64,000 bases of DNA from Agelaius tricolor (GCA_023055355.1 JALJCS010000029.1:5818001-5882000), one strand, 5' to 3'. Numbered from the stretch's first letter, positions 52,901 to 56,800 are shown. A program made the numbers and translations. The notes: generated by a model from the sequence alone, not told the origin.

Positions 52901-55243
52901 ATTTTCACAGTGCAGGAGAAGTGTCTTCTTCTCTTGAACGACAGGAGCTGGGTGCAGTACATACCAAGAAAAGGACTTCACGTGCTCCTGAATCATTATC
53001 CAGGTCTGGCCAAAGTCATCTGATTTCCAGAGCTGCAACAACAAAGGTGAGAGATGCCAGTAGGACTGGGACACAAACAGACCCAATCCTTCAAGAGACC
53101 CAGTGTGTCCATCCATGGCTACTCCCAGGACTTTTCATGGAGTAGCTCATTTTCATGTGGCAGCTCCTGGAGCAACAGCAAACTTCCTGTTAATAATAGA
53201 TAACCCAAACAGCAAAAATAGCATCCTTTAGCCTTCTACCAGAAGGATTTCCCACTATTTCACCTCCAGGTTTTATTCACTGTGTCGATCTGAAGGTGCT
53301 GTAATTATTTTCAATCTTTACCCAACAACTCCATAGGGGAAAAAAAAAGTGTTTGCATTCCAGCAGCAATTTGTTATTCAGGACCCAAAGGCAAACCACA
53401 GGCCCACATGAAACACTGCAGAGGTCACCCTGCCTCAGCTGCCAGTGCTCTGTGGTGAGTTATGACCACAGTGGTTGGGGTGATGGATGTGGTTGGGAGT
53501 AGCGTGGATGGAGGAGAAAGGAAGGGAAATAAGACAGGCAGCCTGCAGGTATTGTGTCCTCATTCTCCAGGGGTGAGAACAGGACAGACTGCAGGGAAGG
53601 GAGTGACCTGGCAGATTCGGACAGCTCTGCATGTGAGATCAGACTCCTGAATGGCCAGAGTGTCACAGACACATTTTATGGAAAATCCTTTCCTTAGGAT
53701 TGTTCCTCCTGAGAAGCTGAGAGGCCTCAGGAACAAAATGCAAACAATGGTTATCTGCTGCTGTGGAATGCAACAGGTGCAGCTAGGATTGGGCTCATGT
53801 GGTTGTTTCTGATTAATGGCCAATCACAGCCCAGCTGGCTCAGACAGAGTCTGAGCCACAAGCCTTTGTTATTGATTCTTTCTTATTCTATTCTTAGCCA
53901 GCTTTCTGATGAAATCTTTTCTTCTATTCTTTTAGTATAGTTTTAATATAATAAACAGCATAAAATAATAAATCAAGCCTTCTGAAACATGGAGTCAGAT
54001 CCTCGTCTCCTCCCTCATCCTCAGACCCCTGTGAACACGGTCACCTATTGTGTCCTCATTCTCCAGAGGCGAGAACAGGACAGACTGTAGGGAAGGGAGT
54101 GGCCTGGCAGGTTTGGACAGCTCTGCATGTGAGATCAGACACCCTGAATGGCCAGAGCATGAAGCCACACGGCCCTGCACGAGGCACGGTGGCTCTCAGC
54201 TGTGAGAGGCCACAGGAACATCCCAGCAGGGCAGGGTAGGATGCTGGTTCCCCACCTGAGCAAAGCGCTCACCTGTTTTTTAGGGTGAGACCTGTCGAAG
54301 CCCAAGAGGAGGTTGGGGTTCCTGCTGTGCAGGAGGAGGTCTGCTGCTCTGAAGGGGATGGAGAAGCCTTGGATGGTGTTGCAGAAGTCGGTGGTGATCC
54401 AGAGGTACGGGGCAAAGGCATCCACGAAGATATACTGGGGGTGGAGGGACAGACAGGGCAGAAGGTCAGAGCAGAGCTCAGGCTGGCAGCAATGAAGGTG
54501 CACGTCCCTGGGGAGCCCTGGGGAGGGCAAACTTTGGAGGAGAAGAATTTCCCACTCTCCCACCACACTCTGACCATCACCAAGGCACAAGAAGTGCCTG
54601 GCACACACCACCTCTGCCCCAGGGACACCCTAAGGTGCGTCCGGTCACCCTGAATGGCCAAAGCATGAAGATACCCCAACAACCTTTGTCCCTGTGACAG
54701 CAGGGACATCCCCCTCACCCTCTTGTTGTCAGCAGGGCTGTGGTAGAACTGGGCGATGGCCACCTCACTGCTGTTCCCCCCATCGAAGCTGAACCTCTCC
54801 GAAATCTTCTTAAAACTCTTCCCATAGTCATAGGACACGTAAACCTGCAAAGGAGAAGCCCCACAATGAGAAGCACAAAGTTCTGAGCTCCCTTCTGACA
54901 GATTTGGTGAAAACTCAGTGAGCTCCGAGGCAGGGAAAGATTTGAGATTTTCCCAACCATGCCTTGAACCCACGGGGCAGCACGGAGGATATTTAATATT
55001 TTTGTGCCTCTGAACCCGAACTTGTGGGCTTTTTTTGTGTCCCAGGACACAAGAGCAAGCCAGGCTGTAGCTCAGCAGCCACCACCACCTTGGTGCACCT
55101 GGAGAGGGCCAGGGTGTGTTACTTACATCGCTGTTTTTGGGGCCCAGCAAGGACAGGCTGTCCCTGGCCAAGGCCACAATCACGTTGCTCTTCTCTCCTG
55201 CCCAGTGAACGACCATCTGATTGTGGGAATCATTGAGGCTGAC
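10907..55243 (-). CDS. SORL1: SORL1 (sorLA / LR11) sorting receptor, exons 2-48 of 48; exon 1 outside window
   Basis: Type I membrane sorting receptor of the VPS10p and LDL-receptor families. It retrieves cargo such as APP between endosome and trans-Golgi. Forty-seven exons were placed by reading both splice sites of each; all phases agree and the summed coding length is 6357 bases (2118 codons plus TGA). Order in the encoded chain, counting from exon 2: VPS10 propeller about 1-530, 10CC module about 530-660, six-bladed YWTD propeller about 660-920, EGF-like about 921-979, eleven LDLR-A repeats about 980-1454, six FN3 domains about 1455-2025, membrane helix in exon 47, cytoplasmic tail in exons 47-48. 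Known vertebrate sorLA has about 2214 residues, so only an exon 1 of about 95 codons (signal peptide, propeptide) is missing; it must lie past 64000. No stop or frameshift was found in any exon. Strand, order and length leave no reasonable alternative family. Confidence 0.98.
11040..11950 (+). repeat. 225-bp tandem repeat, four copies, each with a CR1 tail (intron 47)
   Basis: GTGATTTGCA recurs at 11061, 11286, 11510 and 11737, a period of 224-227 bases. Each unit holds a CR1-like end (GTTGGACTTGATGGTCTTGA and similar) followed by a unique piece with CCAGAGTGGCCCAAACCA. The array ends about 35 bases before the exon 47 donor. Copies differ by some percent, so it is not recent. Confidence 0.9.
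11984..12196 (-). CDS. SORL1: SORL1 exon 47: membrane helix and cytoplasmic FANSHY motif
   Basis: 213 bases. It encodes a short Ser/Thr-rich stalk, the hydrophobic helix starting [20 protein letters not shown], a basic stop-transfer MRHRR, then [26 protein letters not shown] is the known retromer (VPS26) binding motif of sorLA and is intact. Donor GTACGT; phase 1 at both ends. Confidence 0.98.
12271..12650 (+). mobile_element. Solo LTR (family A), left arm of an inverted pair
   Basis: Begins TGTCACAGACATCC and runs through the CCAAT, TATA-like and poly(A) regions of family A. The terminal part is degraded and runs straight into an inverted relative at 12652, in intron 46. Confidence 0.8.
12652..12987 (-). 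mobile_element. Inverted, end-truncated LTR relative
   Basis: Read on the minus strand it begins TGTCACAGACACATTTTATG and ends at AACATGGAGTC, lacking the last part of the LTR. It is diverged from family A (different middle section). It is one of only two LTRs lying in the SORL1 sense direction. Together with 12271-12650 it forms a large imperfect palindrome. Confidence 0.75.
13230..13422 (-). CDS. SORL1: SORL1 exon 46: last FN3 domain
   Basis: 193 bases starting GYEIHMFDS and ending ELGTG. It contains [14 protein letters not shown] with two potential N-glycosylation sites, and two cysteines (RCLYG, MCGEP) as in known sorLA. Phase 0 to phase 1; donor GTGAGT. Confidence 0.97.
13545..13612 (+). 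repeat. CR1 3' tail remnant (intron 45)
   Basis: Contains AGGGCTTTTCCAACCTAAATGACTCTGG, close to the usual CR1 end. No more of the LINE is recognisable upstream. Confidence 0.55.
14032..14138 (-). CDS. SORL1: SORL1 exon 45: FN3 segment
   Basis: 107 bases encoding [15 protein letters not shown] then [18 protein letters not shown]. Acceptor TTTTTAG, donor GTAAGT; phase 1 to 0. Confidence 0.97.
14570..14744 (-). CDS. SORL1: SORL1 exon 44: FN3 segment
   Basis: 175 bases beginning [15 protein letters not shown] and including the FN3 hallmark [15 protein letters not shown]. Phase 0 to 1; donor GTGAGG. Confidence 0.97.
15552..15716 (-). CDS. SORL1: SORL1 exon 43: FN3 segment
   Basis: 165 bases (55 codons) running from [19 protein letters not shown] to [12 protein letters not shown]. 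Phase 0 at both ends; donor GTAACC. Confidence 0.97.
15801..15920 (-). CDS. SORL1: SORL1 exon 42: FN3 segment
   Basis: 120 bases (40 codons) from [15 protein letters not shown] to RDEQYLFL. Phase 0 at both ends, so this exon could be skipped without a frameshift. Confidence 0.97.
15980..16984. mobile_element. About 1-kb segment bounded by 37-42-bp inverted repeats (intron 41)
   Basis: The left arm (15980-16016) and the reverse complement of the right arm (16943-16984) both read GGAAATGGATTTGTAGA, then ATTCTCA and GTCTGAC, with two substitutions and a 2-base gap. This looks like the terminal inverted repeats of a DNA transposon or foldback element. An LTR-like block (16025-16442) and a two-copy 144-bp tandem repeat (from 16476 and 16620) lie inside. 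No transposase frame remains and the target duplication is unclear. Confidence 0.6.
16025..16442 (+). mobile_element. Solo LTR-like block (family B)
   Basis: Starts near TGTTGCGTTGTCACC and ends CCCACAAATACAACA. It contains GACCAATCC, an AT run, AATAATAAATTAGCC and AACATGGAGTCAGATTC, the same plan as family A with a diverged middle. It lies inside the inverted-repeat segment. Confidence 0.65.
17364..17548 (-). CDS. SORL1: SORL1 exon 41: FN3 segment
   Basis: 185 bases. [20 protein letters not shown] closes one FN3 domain and [18 protein letters not shown] opens the next. Acceptor TTTTTGCTCAG; phase 1 to 0. Confidence 0.97.
18115..18211 (-). CDS. SORL1: SORL1 exon 40: FN3 segment
   Basis: 97 bases encoding [20 protein letters not shown] and the following loop. 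The C-terminal EGEKSIQK is more diverged from mammalian sorLA than its surroundings. Phase 0 to 1; donor GTAAAT. Confidence 0.96.
18461..18543 (-). CDS. SORL1: SORL1 exon 39: start of third FN3 domain
   Basis: 83 bases encoding [20 protein letters not shown] and LKMTTNIK. Phase 1 to 0; donor GTAAGA. Confidence 0.97.
19663..19735 (-). CDS. SORL1: SORL1 exon 38: FN3 segment
   Basis: 73 bases encoding [20 protein letters not shown] then VKGK. Acceptor TTTCCAAAG is unusually pyrimidine-poor at its end but is the only site that keeps the frame. Donor GTAAAT; phase 0 to 1. Confidence 0.96.
20600..21131. repeat. Minisatellite in intron 37 abutting the exon 37 donor
   Basis: About 20 units of 21-28 bases built from TTTGGGAATACTCTGAGAGAGAG and a longer form with ATTCACTCTGAGAG. 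The array runs straight into the exon 37 donor, and the last unit shares CTCACTCTGA with the exon border. On the SORL1 strand several units therefore read AGAGTGAGT or AGAGTGAAT, matching the authentic donor. Confidence 0.93.
21132..21236 (-). CDS. SORL1: SORL1 exon 37: second FN3 domain segment
   Basis: 105 bases (35 codons), [20 protein letters not shown] through [11 protein letters not shown]. Phase 0 at both ends. The donor AGA|GTGAGTATTTCC is the template-like edge of the adjacent minisatellite. Confidence 0.97.
21548..21660 (-). CDS. SORL1: SORL1 exon 36: second FN3 domain start
   Basis: 113 bases: [20 protein letters not shown] then [17 protein letters not shown]. Acceptor CTCTCTCCAG, donor GTGAGT; phase 1 to 0. 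Confidence 0.97.
21775..21957 (+). repeat. CR1 LINE 3' end (intron 35)
   Basis: Contains GGGAGGTGGTGGAGTCCCCA, GTGTTTAACAAAGCCTGGAT, TTTGATGATCTTGAAGCTCT and the terminal GATTCTGTGATTAATTCC typical of CR1 ends. Confidence 0.88.
22018..22863 (+). mobile_element. Solo LTR (family B) with about 550-bp AT-satellite insertion
   Basis: Begins TGTGGCATTCACATTCTCTG. It has GGCCAATCAGGGCC and a core related to 16025-16442. At the TATA position (22255-22810) the sequence becomes an A/T-only tract of TATAATATAGTA-like repeats. The usual ending resumes with TTCTGAGAACATGGATGCAT. The AT tract is an expansion within the LTR. Confidence 0.75.
22929..23098 (-). CDS. SORL1: SORL1 exon 35: first FN3 domain, second half
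   Basis: 170 bases encoding [38 protein letters not shown] and [11 protein letters not shown]. Phase 2 to 1; donor GTAAGC. Confidence 0.97.
23615..23741 (-). CDS. SORL1: SORL1 exon 34: first FN3 domain, first half
   Basis: 127 bases: [43 protein letters not shown]. Phase 1 to 2. The acceptor CATTCTCTGCTCAG lies inside a 78-bp tandem duplication. Confidence 0.97.
23742..23885. repeat. 78-bp tandem duplication over the exon 34 acceptor region
   Basis: GAGCAGAGAATGGGAAAAGG occurs at 23744 and again at 23822, each followed by CTGCAGGGAAACAAGCCCTG. On the SORL1 strand this repeats the pyrimidine tract of the exon 34 3' splice site, giving a second copy TCTCTGCTCTCTC that lacks the AG at the equivalent spot. 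Confidence 0.9.
23886..25247. other. Intron 33, no element recognised
   Basis: Mixed-composition sequence of about 1.3 kb with a T run at 25023-25036. No transposon, array or exon is recognised. Confidence 0.5.
25248..25376 (-). CDS. SORL1: SORL1 exon 33: LDLR class A repeat 11
   Basis: 129 bases, one repeat per exon: [20 protein letters not shown] and [16 protein letters not shown]. Six cysteines and the calcium-binding D..CSDSSDE are present. Phase 1-1. Confidence 0.97.
25690..26270 (-). mobile_element. LTR-like block in sense orientation (intron 32)
   Basis: On the minus strand it shows GGATTGGTTTAG (inverted CCAAT), AGTATAAAAAGATAACACC (TATA-like) and a downstream GC-richer segment, a plan typical of avian LTRs but unrelated to families A and B. 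Ends and target duplication were not resolved, so the borders are approximate. Confidence 0.45.
26404..26553 (-). CDS. SORL1: SORL1 exon 32: LDLR class A repeat 10
   Basis: 150 bases. The linker [13 protein letters not shown] is followed by [20 protein letters not shown] and [17 protein letters not shown]. Phase 1-1; donor GTGAGT. Confidence 0.97.
26742..27070 (+). mobile_element. Solo LTR (family A, TGTAGCC variant), target duplication GCAATG
   Basis: Begins TGTAGCCATGATATTTTC, the same start as the copy at 41757. GCAATG flanks it at 26736-26741 and 27071-27076. Shorter than other copies through loss in the AT and terminal regions. Confidence 0.85.
27260..27415 (-). CDS. SORL1: SORL1 exon 31: LDLR class A repeat 9
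   Basis: 156 bases. The linker [12 protein letters not shown] precedes [20 protein letters not shown] and [16 protein letters not shown]. Phase 1-1; donor GTAAGC. Confidence 0.97.
27677..27811 (-). CDS. SORL1: SORL1 exon 30: LDLR class A repeat 8
   Basis: 135 bases: [20 protein letters not shown] and [17 protein letters not shown]. Phase 1-1; donor GTAAGG. Confidence 0.97.
28432..28563 (-). CDS. SORL1: SORL1 exon 29: LDLR class A repeat 7
   Basis: 132 bases: [20 protein letters not shown] and [16 protein letters not shown]. Phase 1-1; donor GTGAGC. Confidence 0.97.
28690..29182. repeat. About 100-bp tandem repeat in intron 28 that copies the exon 28 donor edge
   Basis: Four units with CAGCACCCAGCATAGCTGGC and GGGCTCTGTTTCCATGCTGT. 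Their splice-edge segments lie near 28773, 28874, 28982 and 29080, and the authentic exon end is at 29183, giving spacings of about 100 bases. On the SORL1 strand the units read TATGCTGGGTGCT followed by GTAAGT, GTGTCA, GTGAGT and GTGGGT, against the real TATGCTGGCTGCT|GTGAGT. Confidence 0.9.
29183..29314 (-). CDS. SORL1: SORL1 exon 28: LDLR class A repeat 6
   Basis: 132 bases: [42 protein letters not shown]. The extra residues between SDE and the last cysteine are a known feature of this sorLA repeat. Phase 1-1. Confidence 0.97.
29690..30640 (-). pseudogene. Endogenous retrovirus fragment with gag-like remnant (intron 27)
   Basis: A minus-strand open stretch at 30058-30471 has the look of a retroviral Gag N-terminal region, with the phrase [20 protein letters not shown]. 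After about codon 107 the similarity continues in another frame as a Pro/Ala/Lys repeat with PAAKPD motifs (30035-30259), so a frameshift breaks it. No protease, polymerase or envelope part and no paired LTRs were found. The family call rests on residue pattern only and the outer limits are approximate. Confidence 0.5.
30722..30829 (-). CDS. SORL1: SORL1 exon 27: LDLR class A repeat 5
   Basis: 108 bases: [20 protein letters not shown] and [15 protein letters not shown]. Phase 1-1; donor GTGGGT. Confidence 0.97.
30917..31665 (+). mobile_element. Solo LTR (family B relative) with about 450-bp AT expansion (intron 26)
   Basis: Starts TGTGGTATTCACATG, like the LTR at 22018, and shares the GTGGAATG-like and GGCC...GGGCCAAT segments. 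The interval 31100-31560 is almost purely A/T with ATATAAATAAAA-type repeats. An ATAGTATGATAAAGTAA palindrome surrounds 31545-31590. Target duplication not resolved. Confidence 0.6.
31801..31926 (-). CDS. SORL1: SORL1 exon 26: LDLR class A repeat 4
   Basis: 126 bases: [20 protein letters not shown] and [18 protein letters not shown]. Phase 1-1; donor GTAACG. Confidence 0.97.
32340..32900. other. AT-rich single-copy block in intron 25, possible conserved noncoding element
   Basis: Non-repetitive AT-rich sequence with repeated AATTA/TAATT cores (for example GAATAATTGCAG and AGATAATTCC) amid GC-rich intron. No repeat family is recognised. Regulatory role is a guess from composition. Confidence 0.3.
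33121..33325. repeat. 49-50-bp tandem repeat, four copies (intron 25)
   Basis: TTTTATCTTAAATATCCCAT and GGCTTGATAAATACA recur about every 50 bases with few changes. Confidence 0.88.
34255..34374 (-). CDS. SORL1: SORL1 exon 25: LDLR class A repeat 3
   Basis: 120 bases: [20 protein letters not shown] and [16 protein letters not shown]. Phase 1-1. Confidence 0.97.
34763..34885 (-). CDS. SORL1: SORL1 exon 24: LDLR class A repeat 2
   Basis: 123 bases: [20 protein letters not shown] and [18 protein letters not shown]. The pyrimidine tract upstream is an uninterrupted CTC repeat (plus strand GGA at 34896-34921). Phase 1-1. Confidence 0.97.
34886..35903. other. Intron 23, nothing beyond a GGA microsatellite
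   Basis: Mixed sequence of about 1 kb; the GGA microsatellite next to exon 24 is the only repeat recognised. Confidence 0.5.
35904..36017 (-). CDS. SORL1: SORL1 exon 23: LDLR class A repeat 1
   Basis: 114 bases: [20 protein letters not shown] and [16 protein letters not shown]. Phase 1-1; donor GTGAGT. Confidence 0.97.
36180..36353 (-). CDS. SORL1: SORL1 exon 22: EGF-like module
   Basis: 174 bases with eight cysteines: [47 protein letters not shown]. Links the YWTD propeller to the LDLR-A cluster. Phase 1-1. Confidence 0.97.
36400..36785. repeat. 40-bp minisatellite, about 9 copies (intron 21)
   Basis: Units of GGAGCCCCAGTGTCACCTGC plus CAGCCCA.CATGGAGGGACA. It begins about 45 bases from the exon 22 acceptor. 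A plus-strand open frame running through it is a repeat artefact. Confidence 0.92.
37340..37478 (-). CDS. SORL1: SORL1 exon 21: YWTD propeller, last blade
   Basis: 139 bases: [20 protein letters not shown] and [16 protein letters not shown]. Phase 0 to 1; donor GTAACG. Confidence 0.97.
37735..38150. repeat. 78-bp tandem repeat, five copies (intron 20)
   Basis: AGGGATCTGTGGGAATG-type starts at 37742, 37817, 37903, 37981 and 38059; the last three are exactly 78 bases apart and nearly identical. The array ends about 65 bases from the exon 20 donor. Confidence 0.92.
38214..38460 (-). CDS. SORL1: SORL1 exon 20: YWTD propeller blades
   Basis: 247 bases, the longest exon in the window. [40 protein letters not shown] and [18 protein letters not shown] carry the F/Y-W-T-D/E blade motifs. 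The donor is GTTTGT, weaker than the others. Phase 2 to 0. Confidence 0.97.
38506..38891 (+). mobile_element. Solo LTR (family A), target duplication GCAGCT (intron 19)
   Basis: Begins TGGCGCAGACATC and ends GGTCACA, with GCAGCT at 38500-38505 and 38892-38897. It starts 45 bases upstream of the exon 20 acceptor, antisense to SORL1. Confidence 0.9.
39482..39573 (-). CDS. SORL1: SORL1 exon 19: YWTD propeller segment
   Basis: 92 bases: [20 protein letters not shown] and [11 protein letters not shown]. Phase 0 to 2; donor GTAAGA. Confidence 0.97.
39704..39835 (-). CDS. SORL1: SORL1 exon 18: YWTD propeller segment
   Basis: 132 bases (44 codons): [20 protein letters not shown] and [19 protein letters not shown]. 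Phase 0 at both ends; donor GTACAG. Confidence 0.97.
40010..40182 (-). CDS. SORL1: SORL1 exon 17: YWTD propeller start
   Basis: 173 bases: [48 protein letters not shown]. Phase 1 to 0. Confidence 0.97.
40450..40833 (+). mobile_element. Solo LTR (family A), target duplication GATCTC (intron 16)
   Basis: Begins TGTCACTGACATC and ends GGTCACA; GATCTC at 40444-40449 and 40834-40839. Antisense to SORL1. Confidence 0.9.
41000..41580. other. Intron 16 block with TAAT and octamer motifs, candidate enhancer
   Basis: Between two LTRs lies non-repetitive sequence with several TAAT cores (AATAATGCTATTAATGAG, GAGCTAATG, CCTAATGAG, CTCTAATGAG) and an ATGCAAAT octamer near 41567. Motif presence alone is weak evidence. 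Confidence 0.3.
41757..42137 (+). mobile_element. Solo LTR (family A, TGTAGCC variant), target duplication CCTTCC (intron 16)
   Basis: Begins TGTAGCCATGATC and ends GGTCACA; CCTTCC at 41751-41756 and 42138-42143. It is the second family A copy in this intron, same orientation. Confidence 0.9.
42486..42571 (-). CDS. SORL1: SORL1 exon 16: end of 10CC module
   Basis: 86 bases: [20 protein letters not shown] and ELVPCPLA. Holds cysteines 9 and 10 of the ten-cysteine module. Phase 2 to 1. Confidence 0.97.
42804..42932 (-). CDS. SORL1: SORL1 exon 15: 10CC module
   Basis: 129 bases: [20 protein letters not shown] and [20 protein letters not shown]. Cysteines 7 and 8. Phase 2-2; donor GTATGT. Confidence 0.97.
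43923..44109 (-). CDS. SORL1: SORL1 exon 14: start of 10CC module
   Basis: 187 bases: [51 protein letters not shown]. Six of the ten cysteines, the sixth split over the exon border. Phase 1 to 2; donor GTAAAA. Confidence 0.97.
44215..44520 (+). repeat. CR1 LINE 3' end (intron 13)
   Basis: Carries GGACATCAGGGAAAAATTCT, GGGGATGGAGTCACCATCCC, GGTGTTTAAAACAAGCCTGA and the terminal TTCATTCTGTGATTC. Confidence 0.9.
45021..45199 (-). CDS. SORL1: SORL1 exon 13: VPS10 propeller end
   Basis: 179 bases: [62 protein letters not shown] is an Asp-box type turn. Phase 2 to 1. Confidence 0.97.
45309..45397 (-). CDS. SORL1: SORL1 exon 12: VPS10 propeller
   Basis: 89 bases: [20 protein letters not shown] and [10 protein letters not shown]. 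Phase 0 to 2; donor GTGAGT. Confidence 0.97.
45398..46963. other. Intron 11, no element recognised
   Basis: About 1.6 kb of mixed sequence with no array, LTR or CR1 end seen. Confidence 0.5.
46964..47037 (-). CDS. SORL1: SORL1 exon 11: VPS10 propeller
   Basis: 74 bases: [20 protein letters not shown] and ARWRE. Phase 1 to 0; donor GTAAGG. Confidence 0.97.
47520..47637 (-). CDS. SORL1: SORL1 exon 10: VPS10 propeller
   Basis: 118 bases: [20 protein letters not shown] and [20 protein letters not shown]. Phase 0 to 1; donor GTACTG. Confidence 0.97.
47855..47974 (-). pseudogene. Pseudo-exon copy A of the 3' part of exon 9 (intron 9)
   Basis: Copies the last two-thirds of exon 9, including its GTACC donor, but has one G fewer in the run near 47892, which shifts the frame after the LLQ codons. 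It lacks the 5' part of exon 9 and its acceptor. It lies 183 bases from copy B. Confidence 0.92.
48038..48156 (-). pseudogene. Pseudo-exon copy B of the 3' part of exon 9 (intron 9)
   Basis: Same structure as copy A, including the same one-base deletion (five G instead of six) and a retained GTACC donor. It lies 185 bases from the real exon edge. The shared deletion says that copies A and B come from one already mutated duplicate. Confidence 0.92.
48223..48415 (-). CDS. SORL1: SORL1 exon 9: VPS10 propeller (authentic copy)
   Basis: 193 bases: [64 protein letters not shown]. Only this copy has a CCCCACAG acceptor and the full reading frame. Phase 2 to 0; donor GTACCA is weak. Confidence 0.97.
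48565..49135 (+). mobile_element. Solo LTR (family B relative), target duplication AGTCCT, 13 bases from the exon 8 donor
   Basis: Begins TGTGGAAAATCACAAATCC; AGTCCT occurs at 48559-48564 and 49136-49141. The middle (48830-49070) has expanded into TATAGTATAATAGAATA and AAAATTATAGT repeats. It sits in intron 8 at about position +14 from the donor and is antisense to SORL1. Confidence 0.85.
49149..49318 (-). CDS. SORL1: SORL1 exon 8: VPS10 propeller
   Basis: 170 bases: [54 protein letters not shown]. Phase 0 to 2; donor GTAAGA. Confidence 0.97.
49319..50019. other. Intron 7, no element recognised
   Basis: Mixed sequence of 700 bases with no repeat recognised. Confidence 0.5.
50020..50121 (-). 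CDS. SORL1: SORL1 exon 7: VPS10 propeller
   Basis: 102 bases (34 codons): [20 protein letters not shown] and [14 protein letters not shown]. Phase 0 at both ends, so it is skippable in frame. Confidence 0.97.
50122..51991. other. Intron 6, nothing recognised
   Basis: 1.9 kb of mixed sequence with a T run near 50547-50570. No exon, array or transposon is identified. Confidence 0.45.
51992..52172 (-). CDS. SORL1: SORL1 exon 6: VPS10 propeller
   Basis: 181 bases: [56 protein letters not shown]. Phase 2 to 0; donor GTGAGT. Confidence 0.97.
52218..52412. repeat. 40-bp minisatellite, about 5 copies (intron 5)
   Basis: Units of AGCAAGGAGATGGGGCAGGG plus GGAATGGGAAACACCCCCGG, nearly identical. It ends at the LTR at 52418. 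Confidence 0.93.
52418..52797 (+). mobile_element. Solo LTR (family A), target duplication CCCTTG (intron 5)
   Basis: Begins TGTCACAGACATC and ends GGTCACA; CCCTTG at 52412-52417 and 52798-52803. Antisense to SORL1. Confidence 0.9.
52965..53032 (-). CDS. SORL1: SORL1 exon 5: VPS10 propeller
   Basis: 68 bases: [20 protein letters not shown] then [11 protein letters not shown] is a textbook Asp-box. Phase 0 to 2; donor GTATGT. Confidence 0.97.
53550..54157. repeat. 111-bp direct duplication flanking an LTR (intron 4)
   Basis: 53550-53660 and 54046-54157 both run from TATTGTGTCCTCATTCTCCA to GAATGGCCAGAG, with about 10 differences. The LTR at 53661-54044 sits exactly between them, so the usual 6-bp target duplication is replaced by about 111 bases. 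Confidence 0.92.
53661..54044 (+). mobile_element. Solo LTR (family A) between long direct repeats
   Basis: Begins TGTCACAGACACATTTTATG and ends GGTCAC, missing the final base of other copies. Plus orientation, antisense to SORL1. Confidence 0.88.
54273..54434 (-). CDS. SORL1: SORL1 exon 4: VPS10 propeller
   Basis: 162 bases (54 codons): [54 protein letters not shown]. Phase 0 at both ends. Confidence 0.97.
54719..54844 (-). CDS. SORL1: SORL1 exon 3: VPS10 propeller
   Basis: 126 bases (42 codons): [40 protein letters not shown]. Phase 0 at both ends; donor GTGAGG. Confidence 0.97.
55127..55243 (-). CDS. SORL1: SORL1 exon 2: start of VPS10 domain
   Basis: 117 bases (39 codons): [20 protein letters not shown] and [19 protein letters not shown]. 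Acceptor CATTGCAG, donor GTAAGT. It is the first coding exon in the window; the preceding signal and propeptide exon is not found up to 64000. Confidence 0.97.
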
Positions 55244-55574
55244 CTGCAATGCCAAGGAAAAGGACACCCTGAGGCACAGCCTCACCCACAGGGACAGCAA
55301 ACATCCTCCCATGCCACCCTTCCTTGGAAATACCAGACTTTGGGAAAACTCATTCACAGCAGCATCCCTCCTGAACATGTTGGCAGAATGTGCCTAAAAG
55401 GGTAAATTTTCCCTTTATTCTTCCTCAGACAAACAGGATTCAGGGGATGATGAGAATGAAAACTCAAACCAAGGACTGGGAAGTGTTTTCAAATCCAGGC
55501 TGATGAGGCCACAGGGAGGCAGAGGGCCAGGCACCCATCCCTTCTCTCTGGTGACCAGTGGCAGCACTCAAGGG

Positions 55575-55830
55575 ACTGCCTTGAGCTGCTTCAGGGCAGG
55601 TTTAGCTGGATATCAGGGAAGGTTCTTCCCCCAGAGGGTGCTGGGGACTCCCCAGAGAATGGGCACAGCCCCAGGAGCTCCAGGAGCATTTGGACACTGC
55701 TCCGAGGGATGCTCAGGGTGGGATTGCTGGGGTGTCTGTGCAGGGCACAGCCCCAAGAGCTCCAGGAGTGTTTGGATATTGCTCCCAGGGATGCTCAGGA
55801 TGGGATTATTTGGGTTTCTGTGCAGGGCCA
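55575..55830 (+). repeat. CR1 LINE 3' fragment with internal 60-bp duplication (intron 1)
   Basis: TTAGCTGGATATCAGGGAAG and GGCACAGCCCCAGGAGCTCC fit a CR1 tail. The CACAGCCCC...GCTCCAGGAG...GATGCTCAG block occurs twice in a row. Confidence 0.75.
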
Positions 55831-56399
55831 ATATCCCTTGCAGCCCAGGATATTCCATGTTTCCCTGCTGGTTTCCAGCACACACGGGGCCGTGCACAAT
55901 CCCGTTATTCCCGTGTGAGCTGTATCTGCCAGCCCAGCGCTGGTTTCTATGGGGAAGCTCTCGCAGCAGCAGCACAGGGGGAGCTGACAGTGCAGGACAA
56001 ACCCTCTGTGGCTGTCAGCAGCCAGCAGGGACAGCCAGGAGAGCCGGGAGAGCAGCTCAGGCCGGCCGTGGATGCAGCAGGGCAGTGCGTGCCTGAGCCC
56101 TCGCACGCCACAGCTCAGCCCAGGGCTCTAACCCCGAGCTGGGGCCTTGGGAAGCTGTAAAAATACAGGGATAAGCCCTTCTTAGGCTTGATAGCCTGCA
56201 GCTCTCACTGAGCCCGGGATCAGCGAGCAGCACTGCCTGGAGAAGGGGCTGCTTTAACCTCCAGCAAGCCAAACACTTGGAAAAACAAGGACTTTATTCT
56301 GGAAGAAGACGGGCAGGGAGGAGGGGGGGGAGAGCCAAGTAGAAGCCCTCAAATCCCTCTTATGCAATAGGCTCACAGGAGAGGAAAGTGAAACGACCC

Positions 56400-56800
56400 C
56401 AAGCCTGGTAGGGAGCAGCCCCTGGGGGCTGGAGAATACCCCTGGGGACTGGAGAATACCCCTGGGGACTGGAGAATACCCCTGGGTGAAGCATCTCCGG
56501 GGCTGGAGCATCCCCTGGGGGCTGGAGAATACCCCTGGCTGAAGCATCTCTGGGGCTGGAGCATCCCCAGGGGCCCAAACATGCTGGGGGTTGGAGCATC
56601 CCCCAGGGCTGGAGCATCCCGGGGGTTGGAGCATCCCTCTGGGGGCTGGAGAATACCCCTGGCTGAAGCATCTCCGGGGCTGGAGCATCCCCCGGGGCCC
56701 GAACATGCTGGGGGTTGGAGCATCCCCCAGGGTTGGAGCATCCCCCTGGCCCGAGCATCCCCCGGGGCCCGATCATTCCCCTGGCCGGAGCATTCCCCAG
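56400..56800. repeat. GC-rich minisatellite with about 20-bp units (intron 1)
   Basis: Alternating GGCTGGAGAATACCCCTGGG and GGCTGGAGCATCCCC units. Open frames over 100 codons on both strands are repeat artefacts. Confidence 0.9.

Noticed and set aside
54269..55378. Long single open frame joining VPS10 exons
   Set aside because: It reads through introns 2 and 3 and shifts out of the true frame in places. The real coding parts are exons 2-4 with clear splice sites.
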